The notes: generated by a model not told the origin, from the letters alone. Shown: positions 41,285 through 52,684, counted from the stretch's first letter. The stretch: DNA of 64,000 nt from Linnemannia hyalina (GCA_019671135.1 JAHRHY010000009.1:1860001-1924000); one strand, 5' to 3'. Program-made: numbers and translations.

Positions 41285-43395
41285 ACCACAATACGCACGT
41301 GTATGTGCAAAAAGGATAAGTGTGGGTGAGTGAAGGAAGAAAGAAAAAACCTGTAAGCGAACACAAGAAGTTTTTGTACCATGGAGCTCAAGGCCATCCT
41401 TTTTTCATCAGTTCGCAGCTGAGCACTTTGATGATCAGGACTTCTTGTACCATGGGAACTCGCTCAGCCATCACACGAGCGTGTAGGCATGGAGATCATT
41501 ATTATTACCCGCATGCATGATTCCTTCATCTACCAAAGCGCGATCACACGACCCCGAAAGAAAGCATGACCATTGGCATATGTTTATTTCTTTTTAATTC
41601 TTTCTCCCACTCTCTCTTCTCTCTTTACTCTTCCTCCCTCCCTCTTGCAAAGGCGCAGAAAAATCCATTTTCTTGAACCCCACAGCCTCAGCACCCGAAA
41701 ACACCAGCATTCTCACGTATCCCTCATCAACTTTACGTATTAAAATAAAAAGTGCCAATGACTTCAACATGTAAACCCAATTACAACAAGAGAATGAATA
41801 GCTACTACAACATCAAACTGAGGATACCGCAGCATGCATTTTCTCTTCTTTTGAAGTGCAAGGAGTCGTCGCGCTTTGACCCAGTAAAAAAAATCATGGC
41901 CATCTTATGCCTTTATTTTTTCAACCTCACAGTGGGTGAAGCCCTTGTCTCGTCTCTTGACTGACGATGCAAAAATTCCGTACCTCGGAGAATCGCTTGT
42001 CATCCAACGAGACGTACAAGAATAGTCCATGAAAACTATAGAGTGAGTGCAGAGGTGGAATCGATCGATCCTCAAGGAGGAAAAATAGACTTTGCTCAGC
42101 AGAGCGAGCTTGGACCCTCGACCTTGATCCCCATTCAATCTTAGCTGCCTTTTCTACCTTTGCTTCCTCTCCTTATTTTTGGCCGATCCCTAACCTTTTT
42201 TTCGAACTTTTAGCTCTGCTCCGGGTCCCTCCTTTATTCTCTGATCCCTTTTCACTCTGTCCTGGATCCCTCCCCTATTTTGTACATAATCTCCTCCCAT
42301 CCACAACACGTATTCGGTCTTGGTATGGTAGAATGATAGGAAGAGAAACCACGTTGACCTGAACGCGTCCCTGCCTCGGGCCAGCTGGACTGGTATATCC
42401 ATCGTACAGCACCCATATCTACTTGAATAGTGATTATTGCGTAGATCTGTAAACCACAGCCGCTTTTTAAGTTCGCAACACACTTGTTCCCAACACCTAC
42501 TGATGGTGTTATAACAGAAACCATAGGGCCGAGTAGACCTTCGGGTAACCCAACCCTGCACTATCACGGTTCTATCCCTTCCCACAATTGTACCTTACCT
42601 TGCCTGTTCAACGTTGCATGGTTCGATTATTCTCTTTTTTCTCTGTTCGTGCAACAACGTGACATGTTTGTCATGGGACAAAAGGACTTCGTTTCTCGCA
42701 CAGTTCCATCGCCTTCATCATCTCACACATCAACACCACCCTCATCCGACACCTCCCTTTTCATTCGTTGTTTTCCACCACCTCGCAGTGAACTCGCTCG
42801 GAATCAACTTTTGAATTAACAGACGTCTTGATCCCGATCAAACGTAAGACCACCCGAGCCATCACAACACAGCAACTTAATCGACAAGCATAAGACGCTC
42901 AAAAGTGTCCATCACTGTCTTAAGGCGTGTCATTTGCCAACACTCATCCACAGCACAAACAGGCATCCTTGGACAAGCTTCCTTCATACACAAACAGCAA
43001 ACTCTAAAGACCTTGGTGTGTTCAGCAAAGTACGCCCAAACTCTACTAGGAGACCAAGAAGTGTGCTAACCTCACTTTCTCCCCCAATTCACATACACAA
43101 TCCGCCACCTTCAAAAGACCACCGACCATACATAACCAAAAAAGTAAAGGAAGTACACAAAAACACGACAGCATCTTCTTGTCCAAGAAGTAAGCCATAT
43201 GTTCCTGGATAATGTGTGCTTATACGATCTTGTCTACTCTAACTAATGTCAAGAAATACACACAGCAATTGACATTTTTGCAATCCTTGCTTCCTATGTT
43301 AGTCCCCTGTGACCTCACCTCTGACATTCATTGAGTGCCATACACGATACTCCCTATATCCGCCCGGTGTAAACGACATCACAACCAGTTACAAG
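41285..43395. repeat. promoter/upstream block of NLR gene B, near-identical to inverted 11933-14040
   Basis: Nearly exact reverse complement of 11933-14040; only a handful of base changes were noticed in 2.1 kb (for example near 42530 and 43365). The identity ends abruptly at about 41285, in the shared ACGTGCGTATTGTG segment (read in the gene's direction), beyond which the copies are clearly diverged. It contains the promoter of the gene starting at 43515. Confidence 0.88.
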
Positions 43396-43501
43396 GTAAG
43401 AACACATGGAACCGTATGTTATTTGACTTCACCTTGCTCCGCCGTGTTACAAGACGTGTATGGTTTGTTACTGACACCTAATTGTTTCGCCTTTATACTA
43501 G
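43396..43501 (+). other. 5'UTR intron of NLR gene B
   Basis: ACAAG|GTAAGA donor at 43396, CTAAT branch-like sequence near 43478, TATACTAG acceptor ending at 43501, and ATG 14 bases later. 106 bases, same as upstream of genes A and C. Confidence 0.65.
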
Positions 43502-43514
43502 GCCACTCACCACG

Positions 43515-46500
43515 ATGAACAACCACCCTCTCGATCAACTAGATGCTAATGTCCCTGACAAGGGCAGCTCCGACCCCACTCAACCTCTTCCCAGGAAGCG
43601 CGATAAGTTCCTCGACTTTTTACATATTCCCAGATCCTTGCCAAAAGTCAAGGCCAAACACTCGACCCAATCATTGAAATCTCTGTCTCTCTCTCAGCAG
43701 ACCGCTAAGTCCTCTATCGCTTGTCAGGTCGACAACCTCCAGGGCAAACCTTCATCACTGGCGCCAGATGAGGATTGGCTCCGCTCAGTCATCTTCCCAG
43801 AGAATGTCGCCAAACCCACTGTCAAGACTGCATTGCCTGGCCTCCAGGACCGCATTGAAAGGACTGACCAATTGCTCTATTGCAACATGCTTCTTCGCCA
43901 GGATTCAATCATCTCTTCGTCGTCAGATGCAGGAGAAATGAGGGCGACTGATCACCCCGCCATTACTCCCCAGGCGTCCGCTCTCGACAAGGGTGAACAA
44001 AGCTGGCTGACAGAGGTCAAGGAAGACCCAACGAGGCAGGATCGTATGGAATGGCTCGTTACCAAGATGGTCGAGGCCTTCATCGCGGACGCCACCAAGG
44101 ACTTGACTAAAGTTGCTGAGATTGTCGCCCTTGGACCTGTTTTGCAGAGAGAACCCTACCGCAAGCTACTGTCTGCGTTCATCCGTGACTTTGATGATTC
44201 TCACATTCTGGACGTCAACCTGCTCCAAGGTCTTGTCCAGCTAGTCCAGTCTGCCTCGCCTGGGTTTCTCGTTTCTGACGATTTGGTCAAGGTCTTCAGC
44301 CTCCTTAGGACCCATTTAGAGGGAACGCACCAGCACTCGTCTGAGCACCTCTGCCATCTCACATTGGCTGTCTCCAAGATCCTCGATGTCATGGCTGACC
44401 ACAAGGTACAGGATTTGGACCGAGTCATGGAACACGAGCCACTGTCTGGCGTACTGTCAGGACTGAGGAACAGCTCTGATCCCTACTTGATGTATCAGGC
44501 TTGCTACGCTTTCCAAGCGCTTCAGTATGTCCCTGATGATGAGACTGTTCTTCAGGCATTATTGAGGCACTCGGTTGGTATTGTGGATGGCCTGGTCAAG
44601 GTCACAAGTGTCCTCAAGTTGGATTTGAGGTCGGTTCTAGAAGGACTGGAAAAGTTGCAGGAGGTGGCGGTCAGTGCGATTGGGATCGCTGCTACTGTCT
44701 ATGGAGGCGTGGGGTCGCTGCGTGAAAGCGGTCGAGGAGTCTTAGAAAGTCTGAAGGAAGGCCTTGGGTCTGGTCAGAAGAGGCTATGGTATCCTGCCAT
44801 CCGCGCCGCGTATGCTTTTTTCCAGGCCGGTCAGTTGAAGGATCTGAAGCAGCTGATCTACGAGGCACCCTGTCGCCAGGATGCCTTGTTCCAGTGGGGT
44901 ATTTGCCAGCTCTTGGGCGAGATTGCGGTCGACACTGTATGGGCTGTTACCGCACGCCAGCAAGCCGTTGACCTCCTTGGTTATCTCTACAAGGAAGATC
45001 AGGAATGGGGTGGTGATGAGAGTGTCAAGGCATTTATGGTGACCATCCTCGACAAGCTAGGATCCACCTCTGACCAAGCCGTCAACCAACACGCCATTGC
45101 CTTGTCCCAGGAACTCGACCCGGGCAACACTCCTAGGACACAGCACCCTTACCCATTGAAATCCCGCCTCCCAATCCCAGAGTCATCTCCGATCCTTGCC
45201 AAGGTCCAGAAGATCCCTTATATGGAGTACGAACTCTACAAGCTCCGAATGCAGCGGCTCAACGATGCCAAACTATCCATCTATATCTCTCCCATGGCCA
45301 AAGCCAACCTTCAAGCTCAGGACAACGAGGTCTTCCCGCTCATGGAAAAGATCCAGGAATTCTTGATCAGTGACCGCCAGGTCATGTTGATCCTAGGAGA
45401 TTCTGGAGCTGGCAAGTCGACCTTCAACAAACATCTCGAGCATCGACTTTGGTTAGAGTACAAGCGCGGCGGGCCTATTCCTCTCTTCATCAACCTCCCA
45501 GCTCTCGAGAGACCGTCCAAGGACCTGATGGGTGAGCAATTGAGGAAGCACAACTTTTCGGAGGACCAGATCCAGGAACTGAAGCAATATCGGCAGTTCA
45601 TTGTCATCTGCGATGGATACGACGAGAGCCAGCTTACCGTCAACATTCACAACTCCAACAGCTTCAACACCTCTGGACAATGGAATGTCAAGCTTGTCAT
45701 CAGTTGCAGGAGCCAGTACCTTGGCCAGGACTACCGCGACCGCTTTGTTCCCCATGGAGGTGATCACTACAACCGCCCTAGCGTCGATATGTCCCAAGAG
45801 GCTGTCATTGCTCCTTTTTCGACAGAGCAGATCAAGAGCTATATCGAGCAATATGTTCCCCTCGAGCCAAGGACCTGGCTCACAGAGGACTACATGAACA
45901 AGCTGACGACCATCCCAAACCTCATGGACCTTGTCAAGAATCCGTTCCTGCTCTCACTAGCGCTGGAGGCACTGCCTGGGGTCGTTGAAGGCAAGCAGGA
46001 TCTGTCAGCTATCGAGATCACCCGCGCCCAGCTATACGACACATTTGTGGAGCACTGGAGCAATGTCAACAAACGCCGACTTGAGATAAACACGATGTCC
46101 ATGGCAGATCGCATTGTATTCGACGAACTTCTGGACATGGGATTTGTTTCCAAGAGTATTGACTATTCCACGAGGCTGGCGTTGGCGATTTTTGAGGAGC
46201 AGAAGGGAAACCCGATTGTCCATTATGTTCACGACAAGGATTGGAAAGCGCAGTTCTTTGAACAAGATGCAAAAGTCCGACTCCTACGAGATTCGAGCCC
46301 TTTGACCCGCACCGGCAACTTGCACCGCTTCCTTCATCGGTCCATGCTCGAGTATTTCTTCTCGCGTGCTATCCTTGATCCAAGGAGTCAAGGGGGCGAC
46401 GATGAATCGACCCCTCAGACGAATCCTGTCTCACCTGACGACCAGTTGATCGACACCAACGGCCCTTTGTTCACGCGTAGCCTACTTGCCGAGCCTTCTG

Positions 46501-48203
46501 TGATTCAGTTCTTGAGCGACCGCATGAAGCAGAGTGCCAGGTTCAAGCACTATTTCCTAACAGTCGTCGAGTTGTCCAAGTCAAACTCCCAAGCGAGCCA
46601 AGCTGCGGCTAACGCCATTACGATCCTAGTCCGAGCCGGTGTGCAATTTCATGGCGCCGATCTTCGAGGCATTCGCGTTCCAGGAGCGGATCTTACCGGT
46701 GGGCAGTTTGATTCTGCACAACTACAGGATGCCGACTTGACCGATGTCAATCTCTCCAAGGCATGGATTCGACAGGCGGATCTTAGCAGGGCGCGCATGG
46801 ATGGAACTCAATTTGGAGAGCTGCCGTACTTGGAGGAGTCGGAGGAGGTCTCATCATGCGCCTTTTCGCCAGATGGCAAGTTTCTCGCGGCAGGTCTGAA
46901 AAACGGTAACATCAGCATCTACAACACTGCAACTTGGACAAGGATTCAAGTGTTTCAAGGGCACCAAGAGCGCGTTAAAAGTCTGGCCTACTCGCCGAAC
47001 GGCCAACAACTTCTTTCTGGCAGCTGGGACTACAATGGACGCCTTTGGAACATCGAGACTGGATCAACCAAATTCGTTTTGGAGGGACACTCAGACGAGG
47101 TGGTGGCGGTGGCATTCTCACCAACGGGCCAGCAGGTTGCAACGGCCAGTAACGACCACTCGGTGGGACTCTGGGACGCTCGGACTGGTGCTTTTGTTTT
47201 ACTCTTGGCCGGCGACATGGACGATAAAACCAGCATCGCCTATTCACCGGACGGAAATACCAAGGATGAAATAATCCGAATATTCGACACACTCACCGGA
47301 TTGGTTGTGTTGGAGTCTTACAAGGGCGACAGTTGGATTAAGTGTCTGACATATTCACTTGACGGCCAGCGAATCGCTACAGGCTCCTATGGCGGCTGGA
47401 TACAGTTGTGGAACGTTACAGCGACTACCCTGGAGCGCGGACGGAAGTGGGCGGCACACACAGGACAAATGACCAGCATCACCTTTTCATCTGATGACCG
47501 TTGGATCGCCTCATCCAGTTGCGACCACACAGTGAAGCTGTGGGAGTCCCATTCTGGCTTACTTTTATCATCATTTATCAACCATACGAGCGTTGTCAAC
47601 TGCGTTCGGTTTTCACCAAATGGTTCGCATATCGTCTCAGCAAGTAACGACAAGACTCTGCGACTGTGGGAGATGAACTCTTCAAGCCTAGGACTCGACT
47701 CTTATGACTTACCAGATCCACAGCTCTGTGCGACATACTCTCTGGACGGACAGCAGCTCATCACTACCAGTCGTCGGAGACCCATGCGACAATTCAACGC
47801 GGATTCGGGAGACGTCGACTTTGTTTTTCCTGGTCACCTGTACAATACACCTTGCATTGCATTATCGCCGAACGGTCTTCAGTTAGCCATCGGTGGCGTC
47901 AAGAGGAAGGGGGTAACACTCTGGAACGTTGAATCCCGCACTGCCTCCTTTGTGCTTAGTGGGCACGAGTCTGGCGTGACGACTATGGCCTTCTCACCTT
48001 GCGGACGCTGGCTTGCATCTGGTGGTGACGACCAAACAGTGCGGCTTTGGGATACTCGCTCAGGAGCAGCCGGTCATGTTCTGATTGGCCATGTGGACCC
48101 GGTACTGAGTGTTGCTTTTTCTCCCAATGGTCATTGGATTGCTTCGGGATGCATCGACGGATTTATGAAACTCTGGGAGGCGAGGTCAAGGCGCAAAATA
48201 TGA
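43515..48203 (+). CDS. NLR-like STAND protein B, truncated by frameshift
   Basis: Frame of 1562 residues from ATG at 43515 (MNNHPLDQLD; an in-frame ATG at 43482 falls in the 5'UTR intron). Same plan as gene A: helical N-terminal region, Walker A GDSGAGKST near residue 628, Walker B-like FIVICDGYDE, VKLVISCRSQ, pentapeptide repeats (GADLRGIRVPGADLTGGQF), and WD40 repeats. The first 170 or so residues are nearly identical to A. Differences accumulate from the NACHT onward and are greatest in the WD40 part, where an in-frame five-residue loss also occurs in repeat 4 (YSPDGNTKDEIIRIFD). A 10-base deletion after 48179 shifts the frame, so the protein ends in EARSRRKI after WD40 repeat 11. It may be non-functional, or a shortened receptor. 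Confidence 0.85.
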   Translation: MNNHPLDQLDANVPDKGSSDPTQPLPRKRDKFLDFLHIPRSLPKVKAKHSTQSLKSLSLSQQTAKSSIACQVDNLQGKPSSLAPDEDWLRSVIFPENVAKPTVKTALPGLQDRIERTDQLLYCNMLLRQDSIISSSSDAGEMRATDHPAITPQASALDKGEQSWLTEVKEDPTRQDRMEWLVTKMVEAFIADATKDLTKVAEIVALGPVLQREPYRKLLSAFIRDFDDSHILDVNLLQGLVQLVQSASPGFLVSDDLVKVFSLLRTHLEGTHQHSSEHLCHLTLAVSKILDVMADHKVQDLDRVMEHEPLSGVLSGLRNSSDPYLMYQACYAFQALQYVPDDETVLQALLRHSVGIVDGLVKVTSVLKLDLRSVLEGLEKLQEVAVSAIGIAATVYGGVGSLRESGRGVLESLKEGLGSGQKRLWYPAIRAAYAFFQAGQLKDLKQLIYEAPCRQDALFQWGICQLLGEIAVDTVWAVTARQQAVDLLGYLYKEDQEWGGDESVKAFMVTILDKLGSTSDQAVNQHAIALSQELDPGNTPRTQHPYPLKSRLPIPESSPILAKVQKIPYMEYELYKLRMQRLNDAKLSIYISPMAKANLQAQDNEVFPLMEKIQEFLISDRQVMLILGDSGAGKSTFNKHLEHRLWLEYKRGGPIPLFINLPALERPSKDLMGEQLRKHNFSEDQIQELKQYRQFIVICDGYDESQLTVNIHNSNSFNTSGQWNVKLVISCRSQYLGQDYRDRFVPHGGDHYNRPSVDMSQEAVIAPFSTEQIKSYIEQYVPLEPRTWLTEDYMNKLTTIPNLMDLVKNPFLLSLALEALPGVVEGKQDLSAIEITRAQLYDTFVEHWSNVNKRRLEINTMSMADRIVFDELLDMGFVSKSIDYSTRLALAIFEEQKGNPIVHYVHDKDWKAQFFEQDAKVRLLRDSSPLTRTGNLHRFLHRSMLEYFFSRAILDPRSQGGDDESTPQTNPVSPDDQLIDTNGPLFTRSLLAEPSVIQFLSDRMKQSARFKHYFLTVVELSKSNSQASQAAANAITILVRAGVQFHGADLRGIRVPGADLTGGQFDSAQLQDADLTDVNLSKAWIRQADLSRARMDGTQFGELPYLEESEEVSSCAFSPDGKFLAAGLKNGNISIYNTATWTRIQVFQGHQERVKSLAYSPNGQQLLSGSWDYNGRLWNIETGSTKFVLEGHSDEVVAVAFSPTGQQVATASNDHSVGLWDARTGAFVLLLAGDMDDKTSIAYSPDGNTKDEIIRIFDTLTGLVVLESYKGDSWIKCLTYSLDGQRIATGSYGGWIQLWNVTATTLERGRKWAAHTGQMTSITFSSDDRWIASSSCDHTVKLWESHSGLLLSSFINHTSVVNCVRFSPNGSHIVSASNDKTLRLWEMNSSSLGLDSYDLPDPQLCATYSLDGQQLITTSRRRPMRQFNADSGDVDFVFPGHLYNTPCIALSPNGLQLAIGGVKRKGVTLWNVESRTASFVLSGHESGVTTMAFSPCGRWLASGGDDQTVRLWDTRSGAAGHVLIGHVDPVLSVAFSPNGHWIASGCIDGFMKLWEARSRRKI

Positions 48204-48757
48204 TCGCTATCGATTGGATCAGACATAATTTCGTCGTTTACAAGCCCGGTTGTCACAAGGTCGCTTCCAGTCACAAAGATGGAAGCATTCAACTATGGGA
48301 CGACGAACTCCAAATTTTCCATGTTATCTTGGATCAGGACTGGGAGATATGCCAGTTTGCGTCCTCATCCTGCGGCCAGTGGGTAACAACAGGTCACAGC
48401 ACCAGTGTTCGACTCTGGAGGATGCCATCCCCGGATCAAGGTCAGCAGACGTTATCGCTACAGGGCCAAGTTTGTGTGTCGGCCATTGAGGGATTCACAG
48501 GAGCTGTTAAGGATCTTGTTTGGAGGCCCAACAAGTTGGAGTTTGCGACGGCAAGCTATGAAGGATCGATCCGTGCCTGGCGGGTGGTGGAGGACAAGGA
48601 TGGGTCTGGAAGAGTTTCTGTTGATTTGGTGTGGTCCTCTGGGCCTGCTGTGCCTGTCGCCTCTGGTGCCGTCCTCAATGATGTTGTTGGTCTCAGTGCG
48701 GTGAATCGTAGGTTGCTCGAGCAGCGAGGCGCTACAGGACTGACTTCACCCAACTAG
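48180..48757 (+). pseudogene. orphaned 3' end of NLR gene B (WD40 repeats 12-14)
   Basis: Continues the homology to gene A in a different frame: VVYKPGCHKVASSHKDGSIQ, then WVTTGHSTSVRLWRMPS and VWRPNKLEFATASYEGSIRA, ending LLEQRGATGLTSPN like gene A (LLEQRGAKGLASPN). Since the only break from the upstream frame is the 10-base deletion at 48179/48180, this part is presumably no longer translated in frame. The substitutions it carries keep WD40 character, suggesting the break is recent. Confidence 0.8.
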
Positions 48758-49292
48758 AACATAAGCCAAGTCAATACTTCTTCGTATTGCTGTAGCGCTT
48801 TTATAAAATACTTTTTTATATAGACAGCTGGAAACTATTCCTTTGCCTTTTGAATCTCTTTCTCAAAGCAATGTTAAAGGAAGATGAAGTTAAAGAGCGA
48901 GGAAATAAACCAACATGGCGATAAAGGGTGACAGAGGTTGAGAGACAGCAAAAAAAAAAAAAAAAAAAAAAGTGTGCGCACAAACACAGTTTATTCCAAT
49001 GGCCATATTCAAAGGAGTCAACAGCAAAAAACTGATCCCCGTACCTCTCCTGTACCACCACCGCCGCCGCCCTTCCATCCACGCGAGCTCATCATACGCG
49101 CTCTCTTCTGAAAAAACCAAACGTTCTCAACTCGACCCTCCTCGAGTACGAAAAAAAAGCGATGCCAGTAGCACCCATGATGATTCCTTGTTCAAAAATG
49201 AACAAGCCCCCACCTTCCAACCAATCTCAACCTGAAACAAGAAAAACGCATCTAGTAAAAAGGGGTACCGAGGTTGACAAGAAAAAGCTACC
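48758..49292. repeat. block Y, 3' flank of NLR gene B (inverted counterpart 6107-6540)
   Basis: Homologous to the downstream flank of gene A; similarity stops after GACAAGAAAAAGCTA at 49292, where this copy runs into unique sequence before the kinase gene. Contains an A22 run at 48950-48971 not matched in the left copy. This is the outer edge of the right NLR unit. Confidence 0.7.
48950..48971. repeat. poly-A run of 22
   Basis: Uninterrupted A run about 190 bases after the NLR-B homology stop; present in this copy of block Y but not in the left copy. Could be a slippage tract; no target-site duplication was identified around it. Confidence 0.75.
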
Positions 49293-49620
49293 ATCGCACC
49301 CGCATCGCGAAAAATCAGAGGGTGTGAGCCGCGCCATGAAACAAGGGTGTGGAATCGTTGATGATCTACCATGTAAAATATATACTTTCCGCCTTTGAAA
49401 GCGATTGGACCTCGCAGAATGAGATCGTCCATGCTCAAATAACAGAAAGCGTTTTGCAACAAAAAAAAAAGCGCGTCGCTCTTTCTCTCTATCCTTGCAC
49501 CGTCAGATGAACCGTTGTTGGTAAACAATCGGTCTTGTCTGCAGGAAAAAGGTGGCAAGAGAAAAGTTTATTATCATACACGCCAAAGAGCAAAAAAAAG
49601 AACCTACGTCCTCATCAAGT
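49293..49620. other. intergenic, between NLR-B flank and kinase 3' end
   Basis: Unique sequence between convergent genes; probably 3'UTR of the kinase gene. No gene seen. Confidence 0.5.
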
Positions 49621-52600
49621 CTAAACAGCAGCAGGGGTAACAACAAGGTGAGGCCTAGGAGCCTCCTGCGATCGCCCACTGTCACTTCCCTGAATGCTTG
49701 GTGGCAACACCGAGATGCCCTCATTGGGGTTCGAGACCACAGTTCCATCATCCCCCAAATGATGCGGATGATTCGGGCTCATATGCTCCATCGTACAATG
49801 GTCCAAATTTTTCATCCACGAGTCTTCGAGGATATCGCCAATCAAGACACGCTTATTAGGGTCCATCTCCAGGATGCGCGACATGATGGGTCGACTCTCG
49901 CGGGGCATCAACTTTAGTAGTCGTAGTTTCCCTGTACCATCCGGTTTGGCGAATGCTTGGAAGGAGGGGTCCTGCTCAGCCTTGGGGATGCGCCATGGGA
50001 ACCGACGCAGAGTCATGCACAAAAAGATGATCCCAATCGACCACACATCTGCCAATCGGGGGTCGTGCTGGTCCGTCGTAAACAACTCTGGAGCAATATA
50101 CGGGTCCGATCCCGACACGCCTAAGAAGCCCACAGAGAAGAAAAAAATCAAAGTACGGTTAGATCATGTCACCCAATCTGAAAACGCAATCAAGGTCTAT
50201 AAGATCGCTCCAAGGGTTACCTTTGGCCATTTGGATTTTCTTTTCAAAGGGGAGCTGGTAGACCATAGAGCATCCAAAATCGATAATCTTGACAATGCCC
50301 CTCTCGTTCATCACACAGTTATCCAGTTTCATATCCCGATGCGCGACTCCCAGATCATGCAAGTACGCCAGACCGTCAACAATTCCTCTAAAGCAACATG
50401 CAATCTCCTCACGACCCATCAGACCGGACATGACAGCCGAGAACAACTCGTACTTTGCAAACTCCATCACCTCATAATAGTTGCCAGACTCCTTGACAAT
50501 ATCCAACGTCTCGATAATGTTGGGGTGGTGGAACGTTGATCCAAGACAGTACTCCGATGTGACCTTCTTGACATAGGATCGCTCAGTCTCGTTGGGGCGA
50601 CGCTTCCTGAACTGCTTGATCGCAAACACCTTCTGATCCGACGACCTTGACAGGATACGGACCGTTCCACCTGCACCGCGACCTAGAACCTTGCCCAGCT
50701 TGCCATACTTCTTCTTCAGATCCGTCTCGATCGCGTTTCCGTGACCCAACGCACCACTTCGAGGTGAGTCCGAGCCATTGGCATGGCCCCACTCGCCCAA
50801 GATTCCAGATTTCCTACTCTTCAAGGCAGGTGGCGTATTCGGATCTGTGTGCCCAGAGGATACATGAGCACCGACAGGAGATATGTGCGGTGAGTTGTTA
50901 CCGACGTTAAAAAACCGCTTGAGGTCGTGAAAGATGCCGTGACTGGTCTCTCTTGCCGACTTTCTGTGGGAGCTGTGGATCGAGTCGCCATCTCGATCCC
51001 GCATCTTGAAACTGCTGACACCAGACGATTGCCGAACTGGGATAGGGGTCATGGGAGTCGGTACCCTTGCCGTCACCGTCGCCTCGGCAACCGCTGCCTG
51101 AGAGACCGCGGGTCCAGGGGTGGAGGGAGCAGCCTTAGAAGATTGGTTGGTAAGGCGGTCAGTGAGCACTTGTCGTTGAAAGTCATCTGTGACCTGGCGC
51201 ATATTCGTCGACTGTGGAGGAGGCTTTTTGGACGACTGTTTCTGCTGTGACTGCTGTTGTTTCTGCTGCTGTGGGGGTTGCTGCAAGTTGAAGGCTGGCT
51301 GCGGTGCCAGCAAGGGCTGCCTTCGCTGAGTCCACTCCTCGATTGACGAAGGGTCGTGGTGTTGGGCAGTCTGGCCGTGGCTAAGATGTGCATGGTGGCC
51401 AAAATCCTCATCGTCCGAGTTGTGCCTCGAGTTCTCCATAGATACTGGATGTGATATCAGCACATCTGTCGAATCTGAGTTGGTTCTTGAGAGATATGAT
51501 CCGTGCAACATGTGTGATGGCGTAGGAAAGTTTTGCAGAGTGTAAGGCTGCGGTTGTGGATGGATATCCAAGTCCATAGGGGCTGCTGTACTAAGGACAC
51601 TCTGCGCCGCCGCTGCTGGTGGTGGTGACGGCGTCTCTGTCGTACTGAGCTCCGAGCCAGATGTCTGTCCTCCTCCTTCATGACGAGCCTCCAGTAACCT
51701 AGTCGCGGCGTCCTCCATAACTTCGTCAATCTCGACCGGGCTCATCTCCGAGATCACTACTTTAGACCGCCTACCAGCACCCATCGACTGCGGCTCAATA
51801 TTCGACAGATCCTGCTGTGGGCTCACCCCATTTGTGTCGACAGGGTTAGTACCTTCCATCTTGGCCATGGGCACTGTGGGTGAATAGGCGGGACCACCCG
51901 CTGCCTGGACAGAAGACTGACCAGAGTACTCTTGCCGCTGTTGCTCTGGAGCATCCGAGGTGTTGGCTGTAGCATTGCCGTCGTCTTCGTCAACATAACT
52001 CGAGGATTGCGCCAAGGGAGATATTGGGAGCGTTCGCTTGATGGGGACTGCCAATGCAGCGCCTGTTAAAGGGCGTTGTTCCGATCCAGCGCCTTGGACA
52101 GTAGATGGTGGGTGTGGCTGGACAGTGGTATTATCAAGGGTTTGCTCCGGAGCATATATAGTTGGCGGGGACGTCTCTTGAAAGTGCCGGATGTTGATAT
52201 CAACAGGTACTGGCGGCGCGGGGTTGGCACTGACAAGATCGCTGTTGGGACTAGTGGAACTCGCTGGATCGTTGACAATGTTGTTGTCGTATCCTGGTGG
52301 CAAAGGAGGCGATACATTGACCGGTGATCCTGGACTCAGTGGTGTTGAAATATCTGGGTGAAGCGGATCGACGAAAGCAGTAGATGCGGGTGAGGGGAGT
52401 CGGAGGCTGGGTGGTGATACGGATCGGGGATCTGTGTGGCTCTCCATGTACCGTCGAAGAGTTGCGAAATCTGGGGTGTTGACTTCGGGGGTCGCGTGAG
52501 GGATGTCGTTGGCGTCCAAGGGGAGCAGACCGCTGCACTCCTCTGCATCGGGGATGACTGTCGTTTCTGATCCTGTGGGGGAGTGGATGGCCAACATGTG

Positions 52601-52684
52601 GCCCGGGATGGCAGAGGGAGGGGCACCTCTAGGAATACGCACACCCTCGGGCGTAATTGCGGACGAGTTGGAATTGTCTGCCAT
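49621..52684 (-). CDS. HAL4/SAT4-type serine/threonine protein kinase
   Basis: Two exons on the minus strand, 52684-50221 and 50120-49621, with a 100-base GT-AG intron (AAAG|GTAACC ... TCTTAG|GCGTG); 987 residues. The first 650 residues are disordered and S/T/P/Q-rich, with a QQQKQQQSQQKQ tract. Kinase domain about 655-940: GRGAGGTVRI glycine loop, FAIKQF lysine, EYCLGSTFHHPNIIETLDIV, catalytic HRDMKLDN, DFG in IKIIDFGCSMVY, GSDPYIAPE activation segment, and DVWSIGIIFLCM. These are the signatures of the fungal NPR/HAL subfamily (yeast Sat4/Hal4, Hal5), which controls K+ transporters and nutrient permeases; that role is family-based. The intron falls between the DFG and APE motifs. Start chosen at MADNSNSS; MLSRQPS seven codons upstream is an alternative. 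Confidence 0.9.

Noticed and set aside
43482..43514. Upstream in-frame ATG of NLR-B (and its mirror at 11846 for NLR-A)
   Set aside because: The eleven extra codons fall largely inside the conserved 5'UTR intron (acceptor at 43501), and copy C does not support the same extension, so the MNN/MNK start is preferred.
37203..49292. The inverted copy as a pure assembly duplication artefact
   Set aside because: Copies differ by many substitutions, in-frame indels, a 10-base deletion and block-sized insertions spread over 12 kb, which an artefactual duplicate would not show. The near-identical 2.2 kb alone could still reflect a local collapse and deserves read-level checking.
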